Shown: positions 11,061-23,940 of the stretch, piece after piece | How positions within the stretch are numbered: position 1 is the first letter of the stretch | How the letters are laid out: each line of letters starts with the position of its first letter | Assembly (NCBI RefSeq): GCF_041146395.1 | Contig: NC_091008.1 | Span: forward strand, 5,345,501 to 5,409,500 | Length of the DNA: 64,000 nt | From: Eulemur rufifrons | Taxonomy: Eukaryota > Chordata > Mammalia > Primates > Lemuridae | Reading direction: 5' to 3' | The notes under the pieces: model-generated | What the model was told of the DNA's origin: nothing | Databases searched by the model: none | Seen by the model: only the letters and a program-made list of their open reading frames with translations | Made by a program: the position numbers and the translations under genes

Positions 11061-12530
11061 ATCCACCTAAATCCAAGATGGTATAATTCCCTATAATGTT
11101 TTCCAGGGATGTTCTGAACAGCCCCAGAGAGGTCATTACCCACAACAAACTTTTGGCACCAAAGGACCACCTTTCTAACAAGAATTTCATCTCTTGCACC
11201 TGACAACACTTTTTCCATTAATTGGGGGTAAGTCCAGACGCTGCTCTGTTTGGTCATCGCCAGTGCTCTAAAAGGATCCAGACTTTTTACTTCAATTTCT
11301 TGGACCAGCTGAAACGAAGAGAAAGCTCTCTAAATCACAGGGGTTTCGGCTGACAGGTTAACAGTGAGAACCATTTCAATCAACTTCAAATGCAAAGCAG
11401 ATTTGGCAAGAACCAGGGGATAAGTGGGGAAGGAAAGGCCCGGTGGCAGTCTGACAACTCCCCCACGTCTGTCTGCTACGACACACCAGCAGCCCAGAGG
11501 ACCCCTCCGGTCAGCTGAACTGGGCCTCAAACTCAACCAAATGAGGTTCTTTGAGTTGACATTCCTTAGTCGCATGCAGAAATCTGCTTTGGGTACCTAA
11601 TTTCAGCAGAGAATTTCAAAATAAGAATTTACGGTTGTAAAAAAAAAAAAAAAAAAAGGCCAGAATTTTATCAATTCAACCCATAAATTACAGCCCTTCA
11701 CCTGATTCCCAACACTTTAATGACTCTGGTTAACATCCTGTTGACCCTCACGCTGGGGTGAACTAACAGACTTCTCTGCTGGTAGGGGGAGTGCCAAGTG
11801 TCTCGGCCTGCCCCACGCTGCTTTAGGAAATCGCCAAACAAAGAAACCAGCAAGGAGTGTGCCAGCTGCCTCTGTACCTCACTGTGTATAGGTGATACGG
11901 CTGAGTCAAAGCCTCCCATATCAGATCATCAATTAGCTGTGGGGGCTGCAGGGCAGGGGAGGGGGGAGCTTTGACATCTTGGCAGTCTTCCTGGAGCATC
12001 GTTACAGTGATGTAAGGTAATATCAGAGCCTGAGTGAATTGCAAGAGGATCATACGAGGTCCTCAGCACAGTTCTACTCTCATTCCTGACAGCTTGTCCC
12101 TGAGGCTTCTATCACTGACATAACACTTGAGATATAGCTCAGGTGTTGAACGTCACTTTTCATTGAAATTTCCCAAAATGTTAATTTTCTAGTGCATGGT
12201 TTTTCCTTACGCAAATGTTAGTGAGAAAACAGCTGCTTATCTGTTTTGATAATGTCAAAGAAAACAGAAATGACATATTAACTATGTTTTGAAATAAGCA
12301 CTACACATTGCCCCACAATTCAAAACTTGTGCTAATTCCTTTTACTAGTTAGTGACTACGGACCATATTTGTTACTGCTCACTAAAGAACATTAAGGATG
12401 TGGAAAAGTCAGAAACAAAAGCAAGTGAACATTTAATTTATAATTCATCCAAATAGACACTTGGGGTTATGTTTTGCAGGTTAATCCTACCTACACAGTG
12501 TTAGCAATATCTGTATCAGGGCACGCTCTA
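11061..12530. other. Repeat-poor, GC-richer block; possible regulatory sequence
   Basis: Apart from a poly-A run at 11640-11657 I see no repeats. GC content looks visibly higher than in the surroundings around 11430-11530 and 11700-12060. Motif-like words include 'tcagctgaac' (E-box), 'catcaattagctg' (homeodomain-type core) and 'atttgcat'-free AT spacers. No open frame is convincing. It may be conserved non-coding sequence, but conservation cannot be judged from one genome. Confidence 0.3.
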
Positions 12531-12532
12531 TT

Positions 12533-12662
12533 AAAGAACTGCTTTTCACACTTGAAGCTCTGACTCGGGGGAATGGGCGGTACATGGGCAATGTATATAA
12601 CCTGAACTTTTGTACCCCCATAATAAGCTGAAATAAAAAAAAAAAGAAAGAACTGCTTTTCA
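12533..12662 (+). mobile_element. Very short L1 3'-end insertion with 16-bp target-site duplication
   Basis: 'aaagaactgcttttca' occurs at 12533-12548 and 12647-12662. The 98-bp insert contains 'gctctgactcgggggaatgg', 'aacctgaacttttgtacccc' and 'cataataagctgaaataaa', then poly-A. The same segment recurs at 23018-23146. It is a severely 5'-truncated L1 of a lineage-specific subfamily. Confidence 0.88.
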
Positions 12663-14735
12663 ATGTGATACTATGACAACAGTTGCCAAGACGTTCTTAA
12701 ACTTTTCCCAAAATCATCGAAAAGTCTTTTCTAGTCTTTCTAAAGTAGACTCAATGTAATCACCACTTTTCCTAGTGATCATAAACTAGGTTATCCTACA
12801 GTTTAACAGAGCATTAAAGAAAGAGATAAGTATATACACCCATTCTGTGTGCCCTCCGCTAATGAGAGTATAACATGGAATAACATGAAAATCATTCCAC
12901 AGGAACAGCTAAAATATAATTAGCAACTCTGAAGTAAGTCTTGCATTTTACCATGCATTAGTCTCTGCAAAACCACTTTAACTGAAGGAATGGGTTCCAT
13001 CACCAACTAGCTCTCATGCAGCCCAGTACCCCAAAATAATGAAATAGCTTGTCATGCCATGTTCTTTTCATCTACATTCATTCATTCAACTAACACACAG
13101 AGGGTTGTTTTATTTTTTTAGCAGACACTGTTCCACACCCTGAGGATGCAGCCTCCATCTCACTCTGCACAGCAAAACTTGGAGACCCCTGCAGGGAAAT
13201 TTTTTTCCAAGAAAGGAAAATATTAGTCAATTTAAAAATACATATTTTTAGATCTCGTTCAGGTAGTTTAAAAACAGGAATTTTTCTCAAAAGTTAATCA
13301 CATCCAATTTTAATATTTTTAAAAAATTCCAATATACTGTTTTTTAAAAAGACTATTAACTTTATTAAAGACACTACAAAGAGTCATATCATGAATGAAA
13401 GTGATAACACGTATTTTTTTTTATTTTGGAGAGAAGGAGGCACATATACACACGAGTCCACATACCTTTCCTACATCTTACCAAACTGAATATTCTTAAT
13501 ACCAAACTGCAGAAAGCAACAGCAGGTGACAGAACTATCACACACAAAATACAAGGTGCCCCAAACAGGGTCATTTCTCAGTCCATTTTCTTTATTCTCT
13601 TTACACACAGAAACATAATCCAGGCTATTTCTCATACTTATTTACCTCCCGCTCTTAGCACTGTGCTGAGAAAATAGGGAGTATATATTAAACACTAGTT
13701 AATTGAACAAAATGTTTTATTATTGCACTGGTAATTGTATTCATTGACTACTTCTCCTATTTATGTGATTGAGAATGCTATATCGGGGTATTTCTGTTGC
13801 AGATCCTCTTCCACTAGATACGCTATTAAAGCAAGACAACTTTGAATTAGTATTTTCAAGTAAATTTAATAGCTTAGGTGAGAGTTCTCACAAAGGATGG
13901 CCCCAAAATAAAGGGTGAATGCTGTTCCCTACATATTCAGAATAATCTAGTATCTATTTCTGTTTCCAAAAGCAGGTGAAGCTAATCACATAACAATACT
14001 GAACGGTAAAGACTTTATTTTTATTGTACCAAACAGCTGATAGGAGATTATGCCAGAAAAAAAAATGAGAGCTCCTGGCATATTCATATTTGACTGAATA
14101 ACCCAGTGAACTCCTTCAGTGATAAAATTTCATCCAAATCAATAAGCATTTTCTCAATAAAAATAGAGGCATCATTTAAATGTAAAATAAAGCAGAAAAG
14201 ATTAACCAATAAGCTCTATTTCTTTCCAGATATGTGACAGTAAATTTTAGTATCTTTGGGAGAAATATTTACAAGATCCATAAAATAGAATTGAAAATGT
14301 TATTGGTAATAACATTCATACATTTTCTTTGCTTTCTTTTAACAACCTTTGGTAAATAAAACATAATTATTATCCTTACAATACAAATTATGAGCATTTC
14401 TACATAATGTATCTATCTCACTGGAAAGAGTATATGATGTTCTCTCTTTACTAACACTATGCTCTCAATGGAAAAACTCTCAAAAATAAATATTAAAATA
14501 TAATATATGATCATGTTAGATATTAATTTTATTATAGCTCTGCAATGAACCAATTTTGGAAAGGGGAAGAGGGAGGGTGCAACACAAAGGAGAGAAGCCT
14601 CAAAAAAATCACTTTAAGAGGCAAAAGGCTCCCACTACTATAAGCATCAAAACACACTGCAAGTCATATAATATGGTCAACAGGCAATCACAGCAAGAAC
14701 ATTTAACATTTAAGCTCCCAGCCAACGGTCAGCAC
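12663..14735. other. No recognised feature
   Basis: Unassigned AT-rich sequence. Open frames at 13389-13677 on the two strands overlap each other and carry no recognisable protein. Confidence 0.5.
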
Positions 14736-14935
14736 CAATTGGCCAGCTATGTGAGCGAGTCATCTTAGAAATGGATCCTGCAGCCCCCGCCTGAGCTATC
14801 CCACTTTACTCCATGGGAAACAAAGACAGGCCCTGCCCAGACTGCAGTTTTGTGAGCAAATTAAATGACTGTTGCTATTTGAAACCACTAAGTTTAGGGT
14901 GGCTTATTACACAATAATAGGTAACCAGTACAGTG
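14735..14935 (+). mobile_element. MLT1-like MaLR LTR, 3' part
   Basis: 'gtgagcgagtcatcttagaa', 'atggatcctgcagcccccgc' and the end 'tgaaaccactaagtttaggg...taggtaaccagtacag' match the 3' half of diverged MLT1 LTRs. Confidence 0.65.
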
Positions 14936-16784
14936 TCCTAATCTTAGCTGTCCAAATTGTAAACTTATTTTAATGCTGCCTTTGTAGCCCAATAAATTAA
15001 GGATAATGAGCTTCATCTAACATGAGAAACCACCATCATATTTTATGACAAGCAATGCAACAGAACTCTGCTATGACATTCTATTACACAGATAGAAAAA
15101 ATAGTGTCCCCACATGATAGCCTTCATCCCTGAAAGAGCCCTACTGTCACACGTCAGAAGGTAGCGTCCCACAGTCATGACAGATGAGCCTCAACCCATC
15201 CTCAGCCCTTTGCTGAATTCTTTCTGTAATCAATGGCAAATATTGGTGAAATTAATGATCTGTGCTTACAAGGATAGTATAGTATGTGATTATGAAAGAG
15301 AATAAAACTTCTCACAGGGGCTAAATGTGCGTCCTTGGCCTCATAAATGGTCCATTTTAACCACCCTAACCCCAAACACAGGAACAAAAAGTAATAGAAA
15401 AGTATATTGAAAACGTCATAATATCAGTTAGGTTGTTTCATACAACAGCATTAAACTGAGATTCCATTATAGTGAACCAAAAAATTCTAGAGGAACTATA
15501 CACAGTATTATACCCTGACTTTATAATTAATATTTTATATATGTGGTCTATAGGGATCTAGGAATAGTCACCAAATCAATCTACGTCGTTTGTGTGTAAG
15601 ACCAATAAGACTAAGAAAAGCCCTAGATTATCGACTTTGTTAGAAAAGCTAATAAACAGTAGTTTTACAATAGTTAAAATGTATATATTTTAACTTTTAG
15701 CAACAGGACTTTGAAAGGCTCTAGACATTTAAAAAAATCTATAAAACAAGTTATGTGTTGGATGAGGACCAAGCAGAGAAAAAAGCACCGTGTGAGATAA
15801 AACACACAATAGAAGGGAAGCCAGGACCCATCTATCCTCTGCTTCAGGGAAGCGGAAGAGCCTCAGAACTGGGGATGTCGCGGAGACCAGAATGGAGCCT
15901 TCTGAAGTGCCCACTGAGTGTCATGGCTGTCCTCTGATCTTACCGTGGCTGGCACAGCCCTAGTGAGAGAGCTCCTGACAGCTTCCATTCCGGTTTAGTC
16001 TGGGGCTCAGGCTAGTAACAGATGTATTCCATAATTTTTGATTTAACATGATATACAAGAAAATCTAAATGTACAATCTGCTCGTGTGTCTGGCGATTCT
16101 TCCTTTAGCTTGATGCATTGCCTTCTGATGAACATTTAGCTCAGCAAATTTTATTTCTGTACACTAAGGAATTTTCTAGTTCTAAAAGAGCTTTTAAATC
16201 CTTTGGCAGAAATTCATTCATCTTAGTAAAACAATAGCTGGCAGATATACACAGTCTACAGGAAATCAGGGTAACAACTTAGGTCATTTGTTAGGTTAGC
16301 TACTCAGCAAACTTTGATTTGTCCTCCTCAAAATGAAGATTTGTTTTCCTAAATGAAAGTACACGGTTTCTTTTTATTCCATATTCTAAAAGTCAATAAA
16401 CAAATCATCAAATAAAATCTAGTTTATATCAGCTTTCATGATTCACATCTGGGCTACGTAGATCACCATAATATTTTCCACCACAATATTTCTGTAAAAA
16501 TAATCCTAGAACATATTCAACCCAAGAAAAACAACATAGTTTATTGAGGTCAGCCATCAAAACTTACACTAAAAATCTTCTTATCTCCCTATAGTTTTCA
16601 TACATGACCTTTAGTAAGAAAGGAGCATGTAGGATATGTCTTTTAAACAACTAATGAGATTTTATTCAATTCTTTTGACTAGAGATCAGGAAGATATAAA
16701 TGATGTCAGATCTGGATTGACCCCTCCCCATATGCCAAGCAGCAGCTGGTTCTTTGTTAGCCAAGAATGGTTTCCACGTTATAC
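14936..16784. other. No recognised feature
   Basis: Unassigned sequence, mostly AT-rich with a more GC-rich patch at 15760-16000. No convincing coding frame or repeat. Confidence 0.5.
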
Positions 16785-16905
16785 CAGGATTGAGAGAAAG
16801 TTCCACGAGGGCAGAGGCCACCTTTTCCTTCCCCACCGTTGCATCCCCGGCCCTAGCCCAGCTCCTGGAATGCAGCAAGCACGCGGCACTTATTAGTAGG
16901 ATGAA
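16785..16905 (+). mobile_element. L2 LINE 3'-end fragment
   Basis: 'gttccacgagggcagaggcc', 'gttgcatccccggccctagc', 'cagctcctggaatgcagcaa' and 'ggatgaatag' follow the L2 3' end in order. Confidence 0.8.
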
Positions 16906-17214
16906 TAGAGCAGAAGCCCCTCCTCAAAGCCATCGTTTCTACCTTCTAAAATCAAATCTATATTAGCACTACTCCTCTGATTTAAGGAATTACTTCTAGA
17001 AAGACTTGTTCAATACGTTACATAGGTGAGTTAACACATTTGGTTCCTGGCAACAGGTTCAGATAGATTTGTGCAGCAGGGCAGCTAGCTGGCACTGACC
17101 AGCAGTTGAAATGTAGCTCCCACACACATCATGCCTCTCTAACCCTGTCTCTCTCAATCCTCTTTCCCTATTCCCTCAATCCTGTTCCCTATCGTAACAA
17201 CTATCATCAAAGAT

Positions 17215-17395
17215 GTTCTATGTACTTAACGTCTTGATTGTCTGTCAACTCCTAGTAGAATGTAAGCACAGGAGATCTGGGATTTTATTTCATTCTATCC
17301 TATGTTCCTACTGCCAAGGACAATGCCTGGCACACAGCAGATGTTCATTTTATTTGTTGGTTGGTTGGATGGATGGACGGATGGATGAATGAAAC
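17215..17395 (+). mobile_element. L2 LINE 3'-end fragment with TGGA-rich tail
   Basis: 'tagtagaatgtaagcacagg', 'caatgcctggcacacagcag' and 'atgttcattttatttgttgg' are L2 3' end words. The tail has become a short 'tggatggatggacggatgga' tetranucleotide run at about 17363-17390. Confidence 0.82.
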
Positions 17396-17472
17396 AAACA
17401 AGATCCAAAAATAATAGGAAAGAAGAAACTCAGTGGCTCCATGGAAGTAGAGCTTAGGAAATGAAAAATAAT

Positions 17473-17862
17473 ACATGGGTTAAATTGTTTCCCCCAAAAA
17501 GATATGTTTACGTTCTAACCCCTGGTACTTGGGAATGTGACCTTATTTGGAAATGGCCTCTGCAGATATAATCAAACTAAGATCAGGCCATACTAATCCA
17601 GTATGACTGCTGTCATAAGAGAAGAGACTCTCGCACAGACAGAAGATGGCCACGTAAAGGCGGAGGCAGAGATTGGCGCTGCCACAAGCCGCTAAACGCC
17701 CGGGACTACCGTAAGCTGGAAGGGGCAACGATGGATCCTCCCACGGAGGCTTCAGAGGGAGCGTGGTCCTGCCAACTTCTTGATTTCTGACTTCTGGCTT
17801 CAAAAATTGTGAGAGAATAAACTTAAGCCCCAGTTTATGATACTTTGTTACAACGGGGTATA
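17473..17862 (+). mobile_element. MLT1-type MaLR solo LTR
   Basis: The landmarks follow in order: 'gggttaaattgtttccccca', 'agatatgtttacgttctaac', 'gggaatgtgaccttatttgg', 'gcagatataatcaaactaag', 'cagaagatggccacgtaaag', 'tgacttctggcttcaaaaat' and 'tatgatactttgttacaacg'. It is nearly full-length, with no internal region next to it. Confidence 0.85.
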
Positions 17863-18436
17863 GTAAAGGCAGGGTATGTTAAGGGAGGCGTCTCAAAAAC
17901 AGAGTAGAAGATACTAAAGACAGACTTTGCCTACCTAACACATTTGCTGTTATATTCAAACAAAGCTGATTGTAAAACAACACATAAATAAAATATGTAC
18001 TGGGAGTTTTAAAAAGGAAATTCTTACAGCAACAGAGTAAGTTATTATTCTTAAAAACCAGGGATATTTCTTAGTTTAATAACTTACTCTCATTTTTCCC
18101 TAATTTTTACTGCAAATATTTACCTAACAAATGCTTTATTTGGGGTCACTAACAAGAAATAGAAAAGTCTGACACCAAAGTTCAACCTCTTAACAGTAAG
18201 CTAATTATTTTCCATCAGATGGCAGATATCTAATTTGTTACTTTTATAATTTTATTAATTGCCCTAGCTTGCTACTGTTAATTTTTCAAAGATAAGATAC
18301 GGAACTCTGGGGGTATTTTATATTTAATTAAAATTATTCTTAATTAAATCATTAAAAAGCCTTTCCCTGCCTAATATATTCAAATATTATTTCTCAAACT
18401 ATTTAGCTAGTAATAACGTTGGTTAAAACTTTTGCT
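17863..18436. other. No recognised feature; small AT-rich hairpin
   Basis: Unassigned. At 18322-18349 'atttaattaa' and its exact complement 'ttaattaaat' form a 10-bp stem with an 8-nt loop. Confidence 0.5.
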
Positions 18437-18545
18437 CTTCAAACAAAGGACACCATCAGAAAATGAAAAGACAACTCACAGAATGGGAGAAAACCTTTGC
18501 AGATCATGTATTTGAAAAGGGACTTATATTTCTAGTCCAGTGTAC
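18437..18545 (+). mobile_element. L1 ORF2 fragment
   Basis: 'ggacaccatcagaaaatgaa', 'agacaactcacagaatggga' and 'gaaaacctttgcagatcatg' are a well-known part of L1 ORF2. Only about 100 bp survives. Confidence 0.85.
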
Positions 18546-21500
18546 TTGCTATTAACTCATACTCTTTCTCACTTCTCAGGAGCCTGTGTTTTGAGGTAGT
18601 TACAATAAATGGTCACATAGAAAATGAGTTTTTTTTAAGGTACAAAAAAACTGAGAACAAATAATTTAAATCTTTTAATTACCAGGTTTTAGCCTCAACC
18701 TCCATCCCGTGTTACCTTCCTCTACCTCCAGCTCTCACTCTCCCCAGACCCCGCTTCTCACACCACCAGTCCCTGTGCCACCCACACCCTCAAGGAAATG
18801 TAAAGCAGGTATGAGTTCTCCATTATTCTTTTCTCCTCTCCTATGCCATGCCCTTATTTCCAATGATTCCCATCTGTCATTCTCCATAAGCTTAAAAGGA
18901 AATTACACATGCTAGTACGAGCAGCCTCCTGTGACTTTGCTTTGTTTACTAACGCCTGAAGGGAAAGACTAATACTTCCTTTATGTCCAAGCTACAGCTA
19001 CAGTTTTAGTTTCTCCTTGAGATCACCTTTTATGTGACAATATGAAATTGCAAAATGCCAATTTTGCTCCCCCAAAATCGACATCTTTTTATACCCTACT
19101 AAACAAAAAGCCACACTAAAATAAAAAGTTATACCTTTATTGTTTCTATACTATTATAATCTCCCGAAAAATAAGTCATGTTTGTTTGTATCCGTTGTTC
19201 AATAATGTGACAGAAAATCTATATGTATTTGTTTTCTAATTAGAAAGCACGCTAGAAGGTACCACATGTCATTTATAGCCCTACTTCTAATCTAATAAAG
19301 GCAACAAACCCATTATCATGGCCACAAATTGCTCTGAATTCTCAATGAACTGAGTCTTTGTATATTCTATAAGGGAAAAATTCATCAAAAAAGCACACTA
19401 TGAGAAAATCTCTGTTTTCTGGAAGACATTTAGTATGATGTCAGCCATTTGAACTGTAGTTCTTTTACTGGTTCATTACATTTTATTTTAAAGATTAACT
19501 GATTTTGCTCTTCCATGAATCCATATTTCTGAATCTGAAGATTTCTTGAGATTAAGCAGACACCCAGTCACTTTAGGAAATTGTGGTTTATCTCAACTGA
19601 TGAGATATTCAGAAATAACTCTATATAACAGAACTTTATGAACAAAAGAAATTCTAACTGCATACAAAGAATATCCAAAAAGTTTTATACCAGACACCCT
19701 GTAGTTCCCCCCATAGAATGCAAGGAATTTTAATGACATTATTTAATGAAGATTTGAAGGTTAAATTAATGCTATCATGTATCAAGTATGGTAATGTCTT
19801 TAATATCATATTCATAGTACTATTACAGTGAATTGAATTTTTTCATAAGTATCTAGAAACGTGTGTTACTATTAAAATCAAATCAAATCTCACAGGGATA
19901 ATATCACTAAGATTATAATAATACAAAAAAGTTCAAAAGTACTTTATTGAAATCTAAATATTCTAGAAACTAAATTCAAATTCCTTTAGGCACATGGAAA
20001 TAATTTTCTCTCTTTTTAATAACCAAACATAATATGATTTGTTCCCTCTAATATTATTATTTTACTTTTTTCAATGTCACATTGTTTGAGAGGTTTCTGC
20101 ATTTACAATTCCTCTGAAAAGAATATAAATAGACAAATATCTTACTGATACATGTGGATATTTTTCCAGAAAATTTTATGGCAGAATATAGAAATAGCAC
20201 TGAACAATGTGCAAACTGAACATGAAGGTGAGTCTTTAGAGCAAAACTTTCCAGGAAGCAAGAGTTTCCTGACACCATGTCTTATCCATATCAAGGACTA
20301 AATAATATCGGTGAATAATTGATAAAAAAAAATCTATAGCAAAAAACCCTATATTACCCTTTGTGTGAACAAATTTTCACTGAAAAATGAAACAGTTTCA
20401 AAATTTTTCAAATTTGCCTAATCATCACTAAATCAGAGTAGAATAAAAATTCATGCAAATTTCTCCAATGGGGTCTAAAAGTGTCAATTCAGCTTTTAAA
20501 ATCTATACCTATAGGAATCACATCAAATCACTAAACTTGTTTGAAGTAGCAATCAGTGAAATTACAATGTTTGCAAAAGTATGCAGATACACATCCGAAT
20601 TCAATAGGTTTGTGCTGACCTTAAAATACTTCATGTAAGTGCTTCATTTTTAGTACCCAAAGTATAAATGAATACCTGCTATAACAAGAAAACGGCATTA
20701 GAAAGCAATTGAGACATAGATACAAAATAACGCTTTTACCACTTCTATTATTTGAAGCAATACTGTTTTTGAATATCAGATTGTGAGGTCACTGCAATGT
20801 TGTTAACAGTTAAGGGACCCAATTCACACCTCTGTGTTAAGGGTTCTAAGCCAGTGTTACTAAAAACCTAGCTAGCTATCCTTGCCTTCCTTTCACCGAT
20901 CAACCTACAAAATGCACTTGTGAAATATAAATATTTCATTATTCAATATCTGTATCTTAATGTTCCTATTATGTTGGTCTTCTTCAGTGTCATAAATTTT
21001 AAGGACTTTGCATGTAAAAGAAAAATACCCCCATTCTCATAAGGACACAATCATGGGCCAGTGTTGCTGCTATTGTAAATCCTAAAAAGGGGGATAAAGG
21101 AATAGAACGGTTACAAAATCTCAGCACAATAGGCATAAGTGCTTCAAGAGAAACTAATAAAATTATAAATCACATTTTATAATTATACTTATTATCATGT
21201 TTTATAATTCAAGCACAGTGTTCCAAATAACTTTTTATTCTTTAACCTTAATTATAACACTTCTTAACATTTGAACAATTATATTTTTAAAAAGCTGGTT
21301 TTCAGAGAAACTTGATAACTAAAAGCTCAACTCTGCAATATTTTGGGCCTCTAGTAAGCATTTATAAGAATTTATATTATTAATATTAAACTATTTAATT
21401 TTAGTAATCAATTTAGTAATTACTACATAGACATTTTAATATGTTTAACCTATAAATTCCATCTTCCTTTACTTTAATGCTAAATGTAGGATTTCGAATC

Positions 21501-22998
21501 CTTATTTCACACACCTAGTCAACTATTTCCTCAGTGACCCAAGAGAGCTTAAAAAGGTCATGTTGTCTTCACAGCTATAAACCAGACATATTCCCAAAGG
21601 AGGCTGTCAGTCCTGGACTCAAGATTAAGTAAATCTATATTGCTAAATGGAAAACCTGCATTGTTTTAAATAACTCCCTGACTAAACAGATTCTCTACAA
21701 ATCTACCTTATTGTTTTAATAATTTTGTCTTATGTGTATCTGGAAAGAAGTCTGATTTGTTTCATTAATTAAAAAAAATCATCTAAATCAAATTGATTTC
21801 CTAACAATAACTGTGAGCGGTTGTGGGTATATGAACAAGTTGTATCCTGAGGCCTGAGTGATATCACAGAACCTGATCCTCTTGCCTTCAGCTATATCAC
21901 ATGTAAATCAACTCAGACCAATTCCCGAAGGAGTGGTATTTCAGTATCTTTTTAAAGGATGCTTTCAGTTTGTATACTATTAGGAAATGTTTCTTTTTTG
22001 ACAGCCTAAATCTCCTCATGCCACAATTTAATTTTTAATTTTCTGGCACCTAGAGAAAGAAAAATTTAAATGTAGTAGATATTTGCATCTTTCCAATCTA
22101 TATCAGCCTATTAATCAGGCCACCAAAGTGACCTTACTCAAAAATAAATATTACTATTCTAATATATCTATTGTAACCAGGCAGGCCTCAATCTTATTCT
22201 TAAGATTTCTCTTAGAAATTTGGGGTGCGTTTTTACATGAAAACATTAGAAATTATTATTACATTCCAAGTTCACCAACGCAACTGCACTGGAGATGGTT
22301 CTATGTCCTAAATACTGACTTTAGAACCTGAAATCCCCAAAGTTTTGGGGGTATGGGGAGTAAGTGAAAGTTCCTAGCAGCTGGTGGCATCCAAAACCAA
22401 GTAAGAAAAGAGTTCTGAAAGGAAGGGAGTGGGTCATATATCCTTAATCTTAATAGTTAAGGAATGATAGTACGTCTTTACTTGGGGAAAGATGCTGATT
22501 CTCTTCCTATAACACTGTAACCTTCTCAGTAGGCTCAGAACTGCTTGTGACACAGTGAATTGTGCCCTGTCTACTGTATTCCCTGGTTAGGTTTTATTAA
22601 TCAGCCTATTGTTTAACAAAAGGTCTTGTATCTAGTAGGGTCTCAGTAAAGGAGTTAAATGACAATATTCTCCATTTCTATTACTAAATAATGTCTTTCC
22701 TAGGCATAGCATACAAACTAGTGTGTGACAGGTGCTGAGTAACAGATATATACTCTGAACTCCTGTTTTGGAATTTTTAATGTTTTTTGATATCTCAATT
22801 CTTTTTATTTTTTGAGAGTACATATGACTTCTAGAAATAGTTACAGGTTTTTCTGAGGCAGGGCTTGTGATAACAGTGATAAACATAATGGATAATATTA
22901 ATACCATTTGTGTTTAAAAGGAAGAAGAAGGTAAAAGTAATCAAACAGGTTTGGGGGCATGGTCAATAAGGTTCTGAAAAACTCTGAAAGGAAATATC
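18546..22998. other. Long unassigned stretch
   Basis: About 4.4 kb of AT-rich sequence without a named repeat, apart from a C-rich patch at 18690-18800. No frame looks coding. Its lack of recognisable transposons is unusual for this window. Old repeats beyond recognition by eye are likely. Confidence 0.5.
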
Positions 22999-23165
22999 AA
23001 AAAAGTCATCGGAACTGTCTGGGGAATGGTCACGCTTGGAGCTCTGACTCGGGGGGATGGGCAGTACACGGGCAACATATGTAACCTGAACTTTTGTACC
23101 CTCATAATAAGCTGAAATAAAATATATATATATATATTTAAAAAAAAAAAAAGTCATCGGAACTG
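22999..23165 (+). mobile_element. Short L1 3'-end insertion with target-site duplication of about 19 bp
   Basis: 'aaaaaagtcatcggaactg' at 22999-23017 recurs at 23147-23165. Between them lie 'gctctgactcggggggatgg', 'aacctgaacttttgtaccct' and 'cataataagctgaaataaaa', then a (TA)n run and poly-A. It belongs to the same L1 subfamily as the copy at 12549 and has the same truncation region. Confidence 0.88.
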
Positions 23166-23494
23166 CTCACTAAAATATATGTGGAACCTTTGAAGGCCAT
23201 TGGGAGGGACCACATATAGTGGTCCCTTGAGTGATAGCATTTAAAGGAACAAGACTATTTATATTTCTAAGTTTGGGCATGTATGATTAAATATCAGTCA
23301 CCTAAATTTAAAATGGTACCTGAGAGTTCGTCTGTATTTTCACATATTAGGTTTACTTAGTTTGGGCTACAATTGTACTCCTTCGAGTTTAAAAAAAAAA
23401 CCAATCTATTTCAGCAAAAGCATGTATTAAATAAATTACTTGACTAAAATATAATATTAATAGGAATTCTTATTTCCACCAACTCAGTAGGAGT
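23166..23494. other. No recognised feature
   Basis: Unassigned sequence. Confidence 0.5.
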
Positions 23495-23660
23495 GATTCT
23501 CAAACTGCAGTGTACCTGGGATATTTGTTAAAAATACAGATACCAGAACATCTGACTTAATCGGTCTGGAGTGTGTCCCCAGGAAACCTGCAGTCGTCAT
23601 GAGCCCTCATGCCACAGGTGGCCTTGGAGCCCCACTTTGAGAAACACAGCAGTCAGTTCT
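23495..23660 (+). mobile_element. MER5-type hAT-Charlie non-autonomous DNA transposon
   Basis: Inverted termini 'gattctcaaact' and 'actttgagaaac' bound about 160 bp. Inner wording such as 'ttgttaaaaatacagatacc' and 'taatcggtctggagtgtgtc' is typical of MER5A/MER5B. Confidence 0.85.
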
Positions 23661-23940
23661 CATGAAGGTTAGACTTTCTAATTAAATGACCACTTCAGTA
23701 GGTATTTGACAACTGTCTCTAGAAATAATCCACAAAGAACTATTTTCAGTAAAACAGATATTTGCTATTAGCTTCCCATGGAAAAATGGGAATTTAAGGG
23801 AGATTTCTGAAAAGCACCATTCAGTCCCTACATAACATATTCAACTACTATTTTCAATATCAATCAAGGCTTATCAATTCCAAGGAACTGGAATCAATTC
23901 AATTCTATCAATGCTAAGGAAAAATCTCAGGGCTTAAAAA

